A DNA stretch of 64,000 nucleotides from Nemophila menziesii (Eukaryota > Streptophyta > Magnoliopsida > Boraginales > Hydrophyllaceae). The stretch lies in assembly GCA_029959085.1 (NCBI GenBank), contig JARWIR010000005.1, positions 50,904,850 through 50,968,849 of the forward strand. The letters run 5' to 3'. Shown here piece after piece: positions 32,953-46,088 of this stretch. The notes beneath the pieces were generated by a model. That model ran no database searches, was not told the DNA's origin, and worked only from the letters and a program-made list of their open reading frames with translations. The translations under genes were made by a program, and so were the position numbers. Each line of letters begins with the position of its first letter. The first letter of the stretch is position 1.

Positions 32953-35900
32953 GTAATCTTTATTGCCTCTAAAAATTTAACTTATGGTCCTCATAATTTT
33001 AAAATATTAAATTGTACCTATCTTTTTAAAATCAAGTTTTAAAGTTATGAAATTGTGTGGAGATAATAATCTTTATATATTGCAAAATACAAGGAAGAAT
33101 AGTGTATGCTGTCATAAAATGAGTTATTATGTATTTGGGTTTGTTTTTAATGTTTATTTATAGTCCAACTTGAGTGTGTATTTTCATATCTTAATTCTCT
33201 TTTAATATCTATGGTAGCTACAATTCGGTCTTCAGTCCATCTTCTTGAATACTTAGCAGCTTTAAGATTTTGTAATGAATTGTTAACTAATTTGAACTTG
33301 ATCGACTTTAGTAAAGCTACACTTATATGTATATGATATATGATTCATATGCATATCTATATCTATGTTCATAACTTTTTCATTTATTTGAAGAAATCTT
33401 TAACACAGTTTTAGCAATTTATATGCAGTTTCAACCCCCAACTTTGACACTACATTTATGTAATTTAAGGCCTAACACAACCCGAAATTTCCAAAATTAC
33501 CACGACTTTATTTTTGAAAGAATTTTTACTCTCGATATTATCTATTGTTTCCATACTTGACCTACTGTTACTAATATCGGGCTAACCAAGCCCTGGATTA
33601 GCCAGTATTGTATATGCAATTGTGTATCCTACATCAAAATCATCTAAAGTTGTACCTTCTTGCGTTGAATTTTGGTCATTAACAAAATCTATAGAGATCG
33701 ATTATTGAGGTGGCTGTGGGTCTCTATAGATGGAGTGATGGAAAATGAAATATAAAAGGAAATAAAAAAAACATATTTGAACAAGAATACATACAACAAT
33801 TAGAATTATAAAAAGCATTACACATTATGTGCAGAAGTACGAATTATTGCATTTATATATACGAAAGAAATTCCCTCTTGAAGAATCACGACACGGAGTT
33901 ACACAATTGTCCTTTTTTCACAAAGATAATTTCTTTTTTTCAAAAGTCAAATTTTGCAATTTTTATTAGGGTGTCGCACGACTACAGATCTTGACAACAA
34001 TGTCCTATCAGTGGTTTAGTTAGAGTGTCAATCTGCGCAAAACAACAAAGTCTAAGAATAAGAACCAAGTATAAACAAAAGACTCCAAAACATATAAAGG
34101 AAACACCATTTTTGTTTCAAAACAAACATGTTTATTTCGTCTTTCCTTCCAACCCTCCCAACCACCATTTGCAGCACCATCCAAATCACTACCTAACCTT
34201 ACTCACATCCCCTACCCATACCATATCCTTATGTTGTGTGTGTTTTGCATGTTTTTATTCTTTCTTGCATATGCATAATAACAAAGACTAGGAAGACATT
34301 TTATGTATATAATTAGGTAATGTTATATTAATGTGACTAAATATGCAAGTATATATTGTTCCAGGTATTTTAGATGATGGTTTAAATATAAATTACACCA
34401 CAAACTAGTATTAGAGATTGTCAAAGTAATTAATGAATTACATTAGAAATGTACGCCATTGTTACCATAATAATAAGCAAGATGCTGATATAAATTGACA
34501 AAATTTTGGTAACAATAATGCATGTCCTTTTATTGAATATGAATAGGCTTTACTAATAGTTACAAAGTCCTGACCCACAAGGAATTTGTCCAATTACTTT
34601 CTGATGGTTATATCACTTCCTTCTATTCCGCTCAATTATTACTCTGCCAAATAGATAAAGATCAAACGGACTTTTTGCTTATAATGTAAGGCTTGGGTGA
34701 GGTATAAGTGAGCTTTTGGCTCTCACATCACTAAATTGGATAAAATAATCGACTAAGAGGTTGATTTTTTTTCTCATAGATTTTCCCACTCATACTTTTA
34801 TAATACATCACAAGCATCCCCACTTTCCAAATACAAATTCTTTTAATGTTCAATTAATTTACTCATCATAATCTTTTATCTTTTTTACTTTTTTTCTTTT
34901 TGTTCTTTCTTTTTGTAGGTCAAACATAAATCTTGCTTTGATGTAAGAATTCATGTTGACCTCTTTTAATTTTCTTTTTTTTTCTTTTCATTTTTTATTT
35001 TTATTTTTTATTTCTTGAATCCCTACAAGGATCGTAATGAAGTGATCATTTCTCTAAATATGCAGTTTCATAAAATCTTTTACATCAAAGTTGTTGGTAA
35101 ATTTTGTTTTCGACTAAGTTGGATCTTAAGTTCTAGAAACCTACTCACTTATCACTTTATTTGAACCCTGTTTTAAACGCATTACTAACTAATGATCCAA
35201 TCCATATTAACACGTATCATAAAAATATTCAAAGCCTAATATGGATGTTTCTAAAGCACAAACATAGTTATTATCGTCGATTCATCTGATAGTGCTTTAT
35301 AAAACAAGTGTATTTAATAAATATTACTAGTTAAACCCATAATTCTGATATTGATTTTTTTCTTTTTTATTCTTAAAGAAAGTAAACACATAAAATGGGG
35401 ATGGGGACAACAAGTACCCCACCTACGACTTAGAAAGATTGCAGTAAATTTTTAGAAGAGCAACTTCCATTTTTAGGCCATTACATGTTTATTAAAAACA
35501 TTTTTGGGCCAATAGTTTCAAAAACGTACTATTTTTAGGCCAAACGTATTTAAAACACCTATTTTTAGGCTATTTCGCTAATTTCATGAAATATTTTGTA
35601 GATTATAAAGATAATTTGGATATTTTGTAGATTTTAAAGATAATTTGCATATTTTTTAATCTTTTAAACAATTCACTCCAATTAATTATATGTGGCAGTA
35701 ATTTATATATCATGATATTAACATAAAAAACATACTAAAAATAATAAACACTATATTGGGAGTATTTGAGGTGGGTCATCATTAAAATGTATTTATTAGC
35801 TGATAATTTTCAAGACTAATACACATATCCATGGAACTGGGTGGGTGAGATGGGTGGTAATACAACTAACTATATTTTCATTTGACGAGAAAATATCTAA

Positions 35901-36944
35901 CCACTAGATATTAGAAGAATTCCAAGTCTACATATAAATCAAGGTGATTATACCGCCAAAGGAAGGTTTAAACCTCTTGACATACCGTTACATCTATTTG
36001 CATAAGGTGTTGAAGAACAAAACCCAATAACACTATCTTCAATTTTATAAGGTACATGAAAAAGAGAACTTATTGAAATTCTAGATACACATAATAGATT
36101 ATAAAATGTATATTAAAAAATTTAATTGCAATGTTATTCATCAAAGGGTCGCACAATTACTGATCTCAACAACATCATCATAGTGAGAGCATTAATGTTT
36201 AAGAATAAGACCCACGTAAAATCAAAAAACCCCAAAACAGTGTTTTAAAAAGCAAAGGTACTCAAAAGATTGCATCCCCAATAAGGATTGAAAATGCACC
36301 ACACTAAAGGGTGAAAGAAGTGGAGATGGAAAGGGTAATAAACCGACAATGACACTAAAAGAGAAATATGTAAAGCAGGAAAATCATACTATCGCAACCT
36401 AGGTTCATACAATAAAAAAACAAACATGGAAATACTCGAATAATAGACAAGCACATAAGAGTTCCTTGATAAACTCTAATGAATTGAAACCCAAGACCAA
36501 GAGTTTACCATCGCCAACACCCAGTCAAATTAATTAGAAAAATTTACAATAATGGTGTACAAAAACAATAAAAAGAAAATCCTCCACACAGAGAAGCCCA
36601 AAGTAGGACCAATCCAAGACCTAGAATGAGCTGGACTTACAAAGCCCAATTACCCTCATTTAAGGGTATTATAATATATTTAATGGTAAAAATACCATTT
36701 TGACATTGGGTGCATTTCAATAAAGAAATAAAAAAACATACCTAATTTTCAAGCCGCCGCTGTGTACCACTGTCCAACCCTTCACAGATCCATTATTCAA
36801 GGAAGTTTTAACAGCTAGTTGTTCATGTTAACAGACTAAAGGTATAGAAGAACCTTCACATAAAGCTAGTTTTCCAAATCTGAATCGATTATAATTATTA
36901 TAGTATGATTAATAATTGTTTTTTCTCTTGTGTTTTTAAGATTT

Positions 36945-37470
36945 AGATGATGAGATTAAACAAGCTTAAGATCTTGGTTGCTACGAGGATGCTTCAATTA
37001 ATGGAAGCTTTGAAGGCTCTGTCACAAGGTACCGTTATTTAACTATTTTGTCTTATTTCCTACTGTAATTAGAATTGAGAAAAGGATGAAGAAAAATTAA
37101 AATGAGAGTGTTGTTTAAAACACAACATAATTTGTCTATTTGCTTTATATCGATCTTGTTATTGATCACCATGGAAATTGAATTTCGTATATGGTCCCTT
37201 TTTAGGTATTAAGTGAAAATGCTTTATTAAAAACAATACTTTGAATTGTATCTTGGATTTCTTAATCTAAATACTTTCATTTAGATTTTTTCTGACTTTT
37301 GCAACTAGAAAGCTATTATGTTATATAATTTACATTCGAATAATTATTAAATACAATATTTTATCTTTGATACATTTCTTAGAGAGCTAATTAATTTTGT
37401 TGTACAGGAAAAAGATAGTTTTTCATGACATTTCAATAAGGAGAACATATAGTCTTTCATGAGATCAAAG
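36945..37470 (+). other. Exon-like blocks of repeat R, second copy in block 3
   Basis: First block ends ctctgtcacaag at 37027; the second (37408-37470) lies between tacag and gtaat. Block spacing is the same as at 19950-20477. Confidence 0.4.
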
Positions 37471-37689
37471 GTAATATTTATTACCTCAAAAATGTTATCT
37501 TAGGGTTCTCGTGATTTTAAAATCTTCACTTGTCCGCATCTTTTCAAATTCAAGTTTAAAAGTTGTGAAAATGTGTGGAGATAATTATTTTTACTGTATA
37601 TATTTACTAGGATGTATTTTTTGAAAAATATAGGGGCTTATAGTGTATGCTGATATAATACGAATTTTTATGTATTTGGGTTTTCAACA

Positions 37690-38002
37690 CTACCAACTTT
37701 AATATAATTCTCATTCCCTTCTTTATATAGCTTCGACTCAAAAAGTCTCTCGAGATAAGATTTACCTAAACTGTAATTTTCAGTATCTTTAGAAAAAACA
37801 ACTGGACCGAGTTGCATTGGATCTCCAGCTAATATAACCACGGTTAAGGGCGAGTAATGAGATAACGGAACCATGGTTTCAGGTTCAGAAGCTTGACCAG
37901 CTTCATCTAAGAAGATATGAGAAAAATGACCAGCTCTCATTCCTTCATCTAAGAAGATATGAGAAAAATGACCAGCTCTCATTCCTTCAGCTCTCATGGC
38001 GG
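37690..38002 (-). pseudogene. SDE3/MOV10-type RNA helicase exon fragment
   Basis: The minus strand carries a single exon piece of an SF1 (UPF1-like) RNA helicase. [19 protein letters not shown] contains motif II (DEAG), followed by [20 protein letters not shown] with motif III (GDPxQLGP) and [17 protein letters not shown]. The sequence agrees with plant SDE3, which acts in RNA silencing, and stops agreeing after GNENYI, the likely exon end. The first 14 residues ([14 protein letters not shown]) occur twice through an exact 42-bp tandem duplication. No ATP-binding Walker A or C-terminal motifs are present, so it is not functional. It lies exactly where R turns from plus to minus orientation. 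Confidence 0.9.
37902..37986. repeat. 42-bp direct duplication inside the helicase fragment
   Basis: The unit beginning ttcatctaagaagatatgag is repeated once with no visible difference. It keeps the frame, adding 14 residues. It is also present in the second tandem copy (about 62629-62713), so it predates the 24.7-kb duplication. Confidence 0.9.
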
Positions 38003-41000
38003 TGATTTTCCTGGTTTAGGTCGTGCTCTTTTGGTTTCATTATCAGTACCTTTGCATCACCACCTATTTTACCCTTTAGTGTGGTGCCTTTTGGGGATGC
38101 AATCTTTTGAGTATGGTTTCTTATTAAAACACTTTTTTGGAGTTTTTTTGTTTTTACTTGGTTCTTATTCTTAAATTGTATTGTTTTGTGCAGATCGATG
38201 CTCTCACTGTGATGATGTTTACGAGATCCGTAATCGTGCGACCCTTTGGTGAATAACATTGCAATTTTATTTTTAAATATACTGTTACTAATCTATTTTG
38301 TTTATCAAGAATTCCAATAAGTTGCCATTTTCATGTAAAATATTAAATTTACAATATTATTTATATGTTGTGTTCTTCAACACCTTTTGCAAATAGTGTA
38401 ATAGTATGTTAAGAGGTTTCAACCTCCCTTTGGCAGGATAATCTCCTTGAGTTATATGTAGACTTGGATTTATTCTACCATCTAATGGTTAGATATTTTC
38501 TTGTCAAATGAAATTATAGTTAGTTGTATCACCACCCCTCCCATCCACCCCATTTCCATGGACTTGTGATAAGTCTTGAAACTTATTAGCTAATAAATAC
38601 ATTTTAAGGGTGATCCATCTCACATACTCCCAATATAGTGTTTATTATTTTTAGTATGATTTTGTGGACAATATCATGATATGTAAATTAATTCCCCATA
38701 AATATATTTGGAGTAAATTGTTTATAAGTTAAAAAAATATGTTTTTTCAGTTTTAGCAAGTCTAGTCTGTGCAAGCTACTAAAATGTATCTCTAAATTCT
38801 GTATAATAATTTTTTTAAATTTTTAATACCCAATAAATATCATATTTTTTAATTCTTCCTAACCACAACCGTCACTTACTCGATTAGGCATATAACATTG
38901 CAATGGAAAATCAAATTAACTTTTTGTCGAGCCTTCTTTGCATATTTTTCTAGTTTTGTCCAATGATACATACCAAAACTGAATAGAAACTTTCATAAAA
39001 ATTATGTCCAAATAAAGATATAGTATATTTTAAATATCCAAATTGTCTATAAAGTCTATAAAATATTTCTCTAAATTAGTGAAATTGCCTAAAAATGGGT
39101 GTTTTAAATACGCTTGGGCCTGAAAATAGTTCTTTTGAAACTATTGGCCCAAAAACCTTTTTAATAAATATGTCAAGGCCTCAAACTGGAATTTTATCTT
39201 CTTAAAATTTACTGCTTTTAGAATCTTGGTACTTGTTATTCCCATCCCCTATGTGCTTTTAAAGTTTACTTATTGATGCATTTAAAATAGAGTTCGAATA
39301 AAGATATAAGTGAGTAGGTGTGTAATACTCGAGATACAACTTAGTCGAAAACAAAATTTACCTACATCTTTGATGTAAAAAAGTTTATGAAACTGCATAG
39401 TTAAGGTAATGATCAGCTTGGCTTGTTATTATCCTTGTGAGGATTCAAGAAAAGAAAAGTTAAAAGAAAAAAAAACTAAAAGAGGTCAACATGAATTCTT
39501 ACATCAAAGAAAGATTTAAGTTTGACCTAAAAACAGAAAGAATATTAAGAAAAAAAAATACAAGATTCCGATGAATAAATTAATTGAATATTAAAAGAAT
39601 TTGTATTAGGAAAGTGGGGATGCTTGTGATGTATTAAAAAAGTATGAGTGAGAATATATATGACGAAAAAAAAAGTCAAGCTTGTACCTCACCCAAGTCT
39701 TTCATTATAAGCGAAAAGTCCTTGTGATCTTTAGCAATGTGGTTGAGTAATAATTGAGCGGAATAGAAGGAAGTGATTTAACCATCTGGAGTAATTGGAC
39801 AAATTTCTTTTGCATCAATAATTTTTAACTGTTAGTAAATCCTATTCATATTCAATAAAAGGACATGCATTACTGTTACCAAAATTTTGTCAATTTATAT
39901 AAGCAGCTAGCTTATTATTATGGTAACAATGGCCTACATTGCCAATACAAGTAACTAATTATTTTGACGATCTCTGATACTGGTTTTTGGTGTAAGATAT
40001 CTTTAAACTATTATCTAAAATACCGGGAACAATATATAGTTGCATATTCAGTCATCAATGATTCCAAAAGTCTCACAAATTTCCCCTTTCACAAATAGGT
40101 GTTAAAATTCGAAAGTAATGTCACACTAATATAACATTAACTAATTAAGTACATAAAAGGTCTTCCTAGTCTTTGTTTTTATGCACACACAAGAAAAAAG
40201 AAAAAAATATACAACACACACAACAAAAGGATATGAGAAGGGGTAGGAGATGTGAGCAGGGTTAGGTAGTGATTTGAATGGTGCTGCTAATGGTGGTTGG
40301 TAAGGGTGGGAGGAAAGACAAAATAAACATGTTTATTTTATAAAACATAATGGCCTTTGCCTCATTTTAATCATGTGTGAAATATTTTCTATATCCTTTA
40401 TCTTTTTTGGAGTCTTTTGTTTAAACTTGTTTCTTATTCTTAAACTTTTTTGTTTTGCGTAGATTGATATTCTAACTAAACTGCAGATGGGACATTGTTG
40501 TCAAGATATGTAATCGTGCGGCACCCTAATGAAAATTGTGTAATTTGACTTTTGAATATAACTCTAATTATCTAATATGCCAAATAAATAGGAATTTAAT
40601 AAAAAGAAATTAGTATTGTGGAAAAAAGGTCAATTGTGTAACTCTGTGTCGTGATTCTTCAAGAAGAAATTTCTTGTGTATATTTAAATACAATAACTTA
40701 TGCTTCTACGTACATAATGTGTAACGCTTTCTAAAATCCTAATTGTTGTATGTATAATGAACTCTTGTTCAAATATGTTCTAGTTTTATTTCTTTTTATA
40801 TTTCATTTTCCATACACCTAAAAAAATAAAGCCGAAGTCATCCAAAACCACTTTGTCACGGAGCCACAACCAAAAAACCTTCGCCCATGTTTCCATCAAC
40901 CCATCTCTAGAGATTCACAACCACCTCTATATTTTGTTAATTACAAAAATGCCACGAAAGAAGGTACATATTTCGTTGATAATGATGTGGGATCCACGAC

Positions 41001-41293
41001 TGCATTGGCAATCCTAGCTAATCCATGGTTTTAAGCTCGATATTAGTAACTCTAGGTCAAGTACGGAATCAATAAATAAGTTGGAGAGTAACAATTCTTT
41101 CAAAAATAATGTCGTGGTATGTCAAAGTTGAGGGTTGAAACTGCATGTAAATTGTTAAACTACATTAAAGATTTCTTCAAATAAAAGAATAAGTTATGAA
41201 CAGAGATATACATACGAATCATATATAACATACATACAATTATACCTTTACTAAAGTCGATCAAGTTCAAATTACTTAACAATTCATTACAAA
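38003..41293 (-). repeat. Repeat R, minus orientation (block 4)
   Basis: It begins at gattttcctggtttaggtcg, the complement of an R internal site, and runs to aacaattcattacaaaatg. It forms an inverted repeat with about 33.25-36.37 kb, with the helicase fragment near the centre. It includes another copy of the coding-like block at about 40850-41150 (KEGTYFVDNDVGSTTALAIL), broken by frameshifts. Confidence 0.82.
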
Positions 41294-42893
41294 ATGTTAC
41301 AGCTAGTAATCTTGTTTGCTACATGGATGCTTCTATTAATGAAAGCTTTGGAGTATCTATCAAAAGATATTGTTCATTAACTATTTTGTTTTATTTCCTA
41401 TTACAATTAGAATTGAGAAAAAAATGAAGAATAATGAAAATGAGAGTATTGTTTAAACCATAACCTAATTTGTTTATTTGCTTTATACAAATCTTGTAAT
41501 TGATTACCACTAAATTTCGTATATGGTCCTTTTTTAGGTATTTTGAGAACATTCTTTATTAGAAACAATACTTTCATCTAAATTTTTTCATTTATATTTT
41601 CTCCGACTTTCGCAACTAGAAAGTCATTATGTTATATAATTTACACTTCAATAATTTGTAAATGTAATATTTTATCTTTGTTACATTTATTAGAGAGCTA
41701 ATTGATATTGTTGTGTAGGAGAAAGATGGTTTGGCATGACATTTCAATAAAGGGAACATATCGTCTTTCATGGGATCAAAGGTAATCTTTATTACCTCGA
41801 AAATTTTATCTTATGGTCCTCATGATTTTAAAATCTTCACTTGTCCCTATCTTTTTAAAATCATGTCTAAAAGTTATGAAATTACGTGGAGATAATAATC
41901 TCTAATGTATATTTACTAGGATGCATTATTTGCAAAATATAGGGACTTATATTGTATGTTGTCATAATATGAGTTATTATGTATTTGAGTTTTTTTTTAA
42001 TGTTTTTTTATAGTCCAACTTGAGTGTGTGTTTTCATATTCTAATGCTCTATTAAAATCTATTGTAGCTACAATTTAGTCTTCAGTCCATCTTCTTGAAT
42101 ACTTAGCAGCTTTAACATATTGTAATGAATTGTTAACTAATTTGAACTTGATGGACTCTAGTAAAAGTACAATTGTATGTATATGATGTATGTTTCACAT
42201 ATATATATATGTTCATAACTTATTCCTTTATTTGAAGAAAGCTTTAATATAGTTTTAGTAATTTCCATGCAGTTTAAACCCTCAACTTTAACAAAGTTAT
42301 GTAATTCAGGCCTAACAGAGCCCAAATTTTCTTAAATTATCATTGCATTATTTTTTGAATAAATTATTAAACTCGAACTTATCTATTGTTTCTTTACTTT
42401 ACCTATAGTTACTAATATCGAGCTTAACATGCCCTTGATTAGATAGGATTGCTAGTGCAATCGTGGATCCCATATCATTATCAACGAAAGATGTACCTTC
42501 TTGAATGGATTTTTGGTAATTAACAAAATCTATAGAGATCAATTTGTGAGGTAGATGTGGGTCTCTAGAGATGGTGTGATGGAATTCTGGGCGATGGTTC
42601 TTTGGCTGTGGCTCGGTGACAAAGTGGTTTTGGGTGCCTTTGGCTGCATTTTTTAGGTGTATGGAAAATGAAATAAAAGGAAATAAAACTACATCATATT
42701 TGAACAAGAATTTTTTATACATACAAAATTAGAGTTATGAAAAGCGTTATGCATTATGTTCATAGAAGCAAGAATTATTGCATTTATATATACATAAGAA
42801 ATTCTCTCTTGAAGAATCACGACACTAGGTTACACAGTTGACCTTTTTTCACAAAGCTAATTTCTTTTTATTGAATTCCTAGCTGTTTGGCAT
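41294..42893 (+). repeat. Repeat R, plus orientation (block 5)
   Basis: It starts within the first exon-like block (ttgtttgctacatggatg) and includes the 63-bp second block at 41719-41781. The coding-like block follows on the minus strand at about 42280-42660, with an open stretch of 107 residues covering EGTSFVDNDMGSTIALAI. It stops at ctagctgtttggca, after which unrelated DNA follows. Confidence 0.8.
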
Positions 42894-44203
42894 AAGTACA
42901 AGATATTTGAGTAGTAATGTCAAACCAATTGGTGAAATTTTTTTATGGAGTGTTAAAAAACGGAAACCTACCGTTTGATTGATGTTGTATAGAAACAGGG
43001 TAAGATGTTACTTCAACCATGTAGCTCACATATGATTTTTGTTGTGATTCAAGGATTCTGGATGTGACGGTGGTTTGGGTGATGTTTTCCAAGAGATTGC
43101 AAGAGATGGTGATTATGTGGTGGTGATAATAATGGCGTACGGCTAACAATTAGTTATATGTTCTGCCAGTACATATTCCTTTTGTTTCGGACTTGAGTAC
43201 AAAAGACAAGGAAGGGGAAGGAGGAAGGAGGGGTGTTATTAGATAAAAGAATGAAATCTACAGAACTTCTCATTTAATTAAGTTAAAAGGAAAAAATCTC
43301 TAAAAAGAACACGTTGACAAAAAAGAGTAACTCTATAGTTTAGTTATAATTATTAAAAAAATTAATTGATATTCCCGCTTTTAGGTTTCTCGCACTATCT
43401 ATGGAGAATAAATTAAATATTAAATTTTTGAATCTCTTACACCATAAAATATGAAAATTGGGTTCTCATGATTCAAATTTTTAACCTGTGGAATAAACGT
43501 ATATAACATAATTACCATATTTCTGTATTTCATTATAAAGCAATTTAAAGAATTCACACCATTAAAGAAAACTACGGATAAAGTTTAACGGAGATTATAG
43601 TTTTTTATAATAATTATATAATTTGATATTATGAAGAGTAAAAATTAGAATTGGAGTGTTGAAGTACTTTCAATACAAACATGGATGTATTGTTCCTAAG
43701 TTTCTATTCATTGTTTTTGTAATCATTTTGATATTTGGATATTTAAACTATTTAGGGTAATAATATATATCAACTTGTGTGTTATAGTGTGAATTTTGGA
43801 AATAGTATTTGTTCAAAATGAGTAGTTTTTTAATAGAAAAGAAGAAGTAGAATCTGAGAATTATGTGTAGTGCTTTTTTTAAGGAATACTAGACCTTCAG
43901 TCACAAAATAAAAAGAAGTAGATTAAATACAAATATAAAAAGACTTTTGTAAATTAGTGAATTAGTAAATTAGGAATACTAGACCTTCAGCCTCGCTCCT
44001 AGTCTTGCTAAACATTTTGCACAAGCATTTACTTCATGAAATATGTATCTAAGCTTGAAAATTATTAATTTCAAGTATCCTTCGAATACCTTTAATCCAA
44101 AACATCGTCGGACCACTCTCACCATAAAGCTAGCAAATGACACGTAATGCCTCTTCTGAATCCACGTCCACGACTAACTCTTGGATTCCCATAGAGGCTG
44201 AGA
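42894..44203. other. Unique insert between two R blocks
   Basis: The only stretch of several hundred bases after 29 kb that I cannot match to R. A 68-residue minus-strand frame at 42943-43149 has no recognisable domain. An 18-bp direct repeat (ggaatactagaccttcag) occurs near 43883 and 43973. The right end carries a LINE-type RNase H fragment. It is AT-rich elsewhere. Confidence 0.5.
43989..44201 (-). pseudogene. RNase H-like fragment (plant LINE or RVT_3 type)
   Basis: The minus strand reads MGIQELVVDVDSEEALRVI, and after a frameshift IRRILEINNFQA, then RYIFHEVNACAKCLARLGAR. This is the signature of the plant LINE-type RNase H domain: EVExDSxxAL..., a middle helix, then HxxREANxxADxLAxxG. 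The usual Asp of NxxAD is Lys here. At least one frameshift and one stop break it. It may be the end of a truncated LINE or of a host RVT_3 gene; no reverse transcriptase or poly-A tail is nearby. Confidence 0.7.
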
Positions 44204-46088
44204 TTTAAGGGAATTATATTTTTTCTGAATGGTAAAAAAATCGTTTGCACATTGGATGCATTGTGTTAAAGAAATAAAAAAACACCCTTAATCCTAAGCC
44301 GCTGTGTACCACTATCCAACCCTCCACAGATCCATTATTCAAGTGAAGTTTTAACAGCTGTCTGTTGATGTTAACAGACTAAAGATAAAGAAGAACCTTC
44401 ACATAAAGCTAATTTTCAAATCTAAATCAATTCTAATTATTATAGTCGGATTAATGATTGTTTTTTCCCTATGTTTTTAAGATTTTGATGATGAGATCAT
44501 TCAAGCTTAAGATCTTGGCTGCTAAAAGGATACTTCTATTGTGTATGGTCCCTTTTTAGGTATTTTGGGAACATGCTTTATTAAAAACAATACTTTGAAC
44601 TTCATCTTGGATTTCTCCATTTAAATTTTTTAATTTGGATTTTTTTTTACTTTTGTAGCTAGAAAGTTATTATGTTATATAATTTACATTCCAATAATTT
44701 GTAAATGTGATAATTTATCTTTAATACATTTCTTAGAGAACTAATTAATTTTGTTGTACAGGAAAAAGATGTTTGTCATGACATTTCAATAAGGGGAACA
44801 TATCGTCTTTCACAGGATCAAAGGTAATCTTTATTACCACGAAAATGTTATCTTATGGTCCGCATGATTTTAAAATCTTCACTTGTCCCTATCTTTTCAA
44901 AATCAATTTTAAAAGTTGTGAAATTGAGTGGAGATAACTATCTTTACTGTATATTACTAGGATCCATTTTTTGAAAAATATAGGGACTTATTGTGTGTGC
45001 CCATATCCTTGAATAATTAGTATATTGTAACATTTTGTAATGAATCCTTAACTAATTTGAACTTAATCGACTTTAGTAAAAGTACAGTTGTATGTATGTT
45101 ATATATGATTTGTATGTATATAATTGTTCATAACTTATTCATTTATTTGAAGAAAGCTTTAATGTAGTTTAGAAATTTACATGTAGTTTCAACCCTCAAC
45201 TTTGACACAAAAGTTTTTTAATTCGGGCCTACCAAAGCCTGAAATTTCCGAAATTACCACGACATTATTTTTGAAAGAATTGCTACTCTCAAACTTATCT
45301 ATTGTTTCCATTGTTGACCTCTATTTACTAATATCGAGCTTAAAAGGCCACGGATTAACTGGGATTGCCAGTGTAGTCGTGGATCCCAAATCGTTATCAA
45401 CGAAAGATGTACCTTCTTGCATGGCATTTTTGTAATTAACAAAATCTATAGAGATCGATTCTTGAGGTGGATGTGGGTCTCTTGGGCTGATGGAAACCTG
45501 GGTGATGGTTCTTTGGTTGTGACTCCGTGACAAAGATGTTTTGGGTGTCTTTGGCTGTATTTTTTTGGGTGTATAGAAAATGAAATATAAAAGGAAATAA
45601 AAATACATATATACACATTATGTACATAGTATCACAAATTATTTTATTTATATACACAAGAAATTCCATCTTGAAGAATCACGACACAAATGGACAGAAT
45701 TGACCTTTTTTCACAAAGCTAATTGCCTTTTATTAAATTCCTAGTTGTTTTGCATATTAGATAATTAGAATTATATTCAAAAGTCAAATTACACAATTTT
45801 CATCAGGGTGTCGCAAGATTACAGATCTTGACAACAATGTCCCATCCGCGGTTTAGTTAGAGTATCAATCTACACAAAACAACAAAGTATAAGAATAAGA
45901 ACCAAGTATAAACAAAAGACTCCAAAAAGATTAATGATGTAGAATATATTTCACACATTATTATAATGAGAAAAGCATTATTTTTTTTTTCAATACAAAC
46001 ATGTTTATTTCGTCTTTCCTTCCACCCCTACCAACCACCATTAGCAGCACCATTCAAATCACTACCTAACCCTGCTAACATCATCACA
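44204..46088 (+). repeat. Repeat R, plus orientation (block 6)
   Basis: It resumes before the exon-like part (aagggaattatattttt), has the second exon-like block at 44762-44823, and a coding-like block on the minus strand at about 45185-45570. It ends at acctaaccctgct, where the tandem-copy junction lies. Confidence 0.82.

Larger units (their letters stand above)
29215..37683 (+). repeat. Repeat R, plus orientation, about 1.6 tandem periods (block 3)
   Basis: The landmark aggaatttgtccaatta occurs near 29228 and again near 34590, and the exon-like block near 32517 and 37027, so the unit is present head to tail. The first unit contains the 840-bp segment with a full foldback element (30085-30484); the second lacks it, which explains the two spacings (about 5.36 kb and 4.51 kb). 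The block stops at gtatttgggttt, where the helicase fragment begins. Confidence 0.85.
21389..46088 (+). repeat. 24.7-kb tandem duplication, copy 1
   Basis: From gctctcattgtgatgatg onward the sequence is repeated at an offset of 24,700 bases. The offset drifts only to 24,693-24,727 through small indels: 21455 to 46155, 24961 to 49663, 27859 to 52560, 37668 to 62395. In the stretches compared, differences are few per kilobase, far fewer than between R blocks. The unit spans R(-), segment S, an LTR-like block, R(+), the SDE3 fragment, R(-), R(+), a unique insert and R(+). Confidence 0.95.

Noticed and set aside
34025..34291. Open frame of 88 residues (100 in the second tandem copy at 58718) on the plus strand of R
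   Set aside because: It lies in low-complexity T/C-rich R sequence, the length differs by the 36-bp indel, other R copies break it, and it has no domain.
16258..46088. R as a Helitron
   Set aside because: Captured gene pieces would fit, but I could not find a 5' TC end, a 3' hairpin with CTRR, or a Rep/helicase gene, and the SDE3 piece is not a Helitron helicase.
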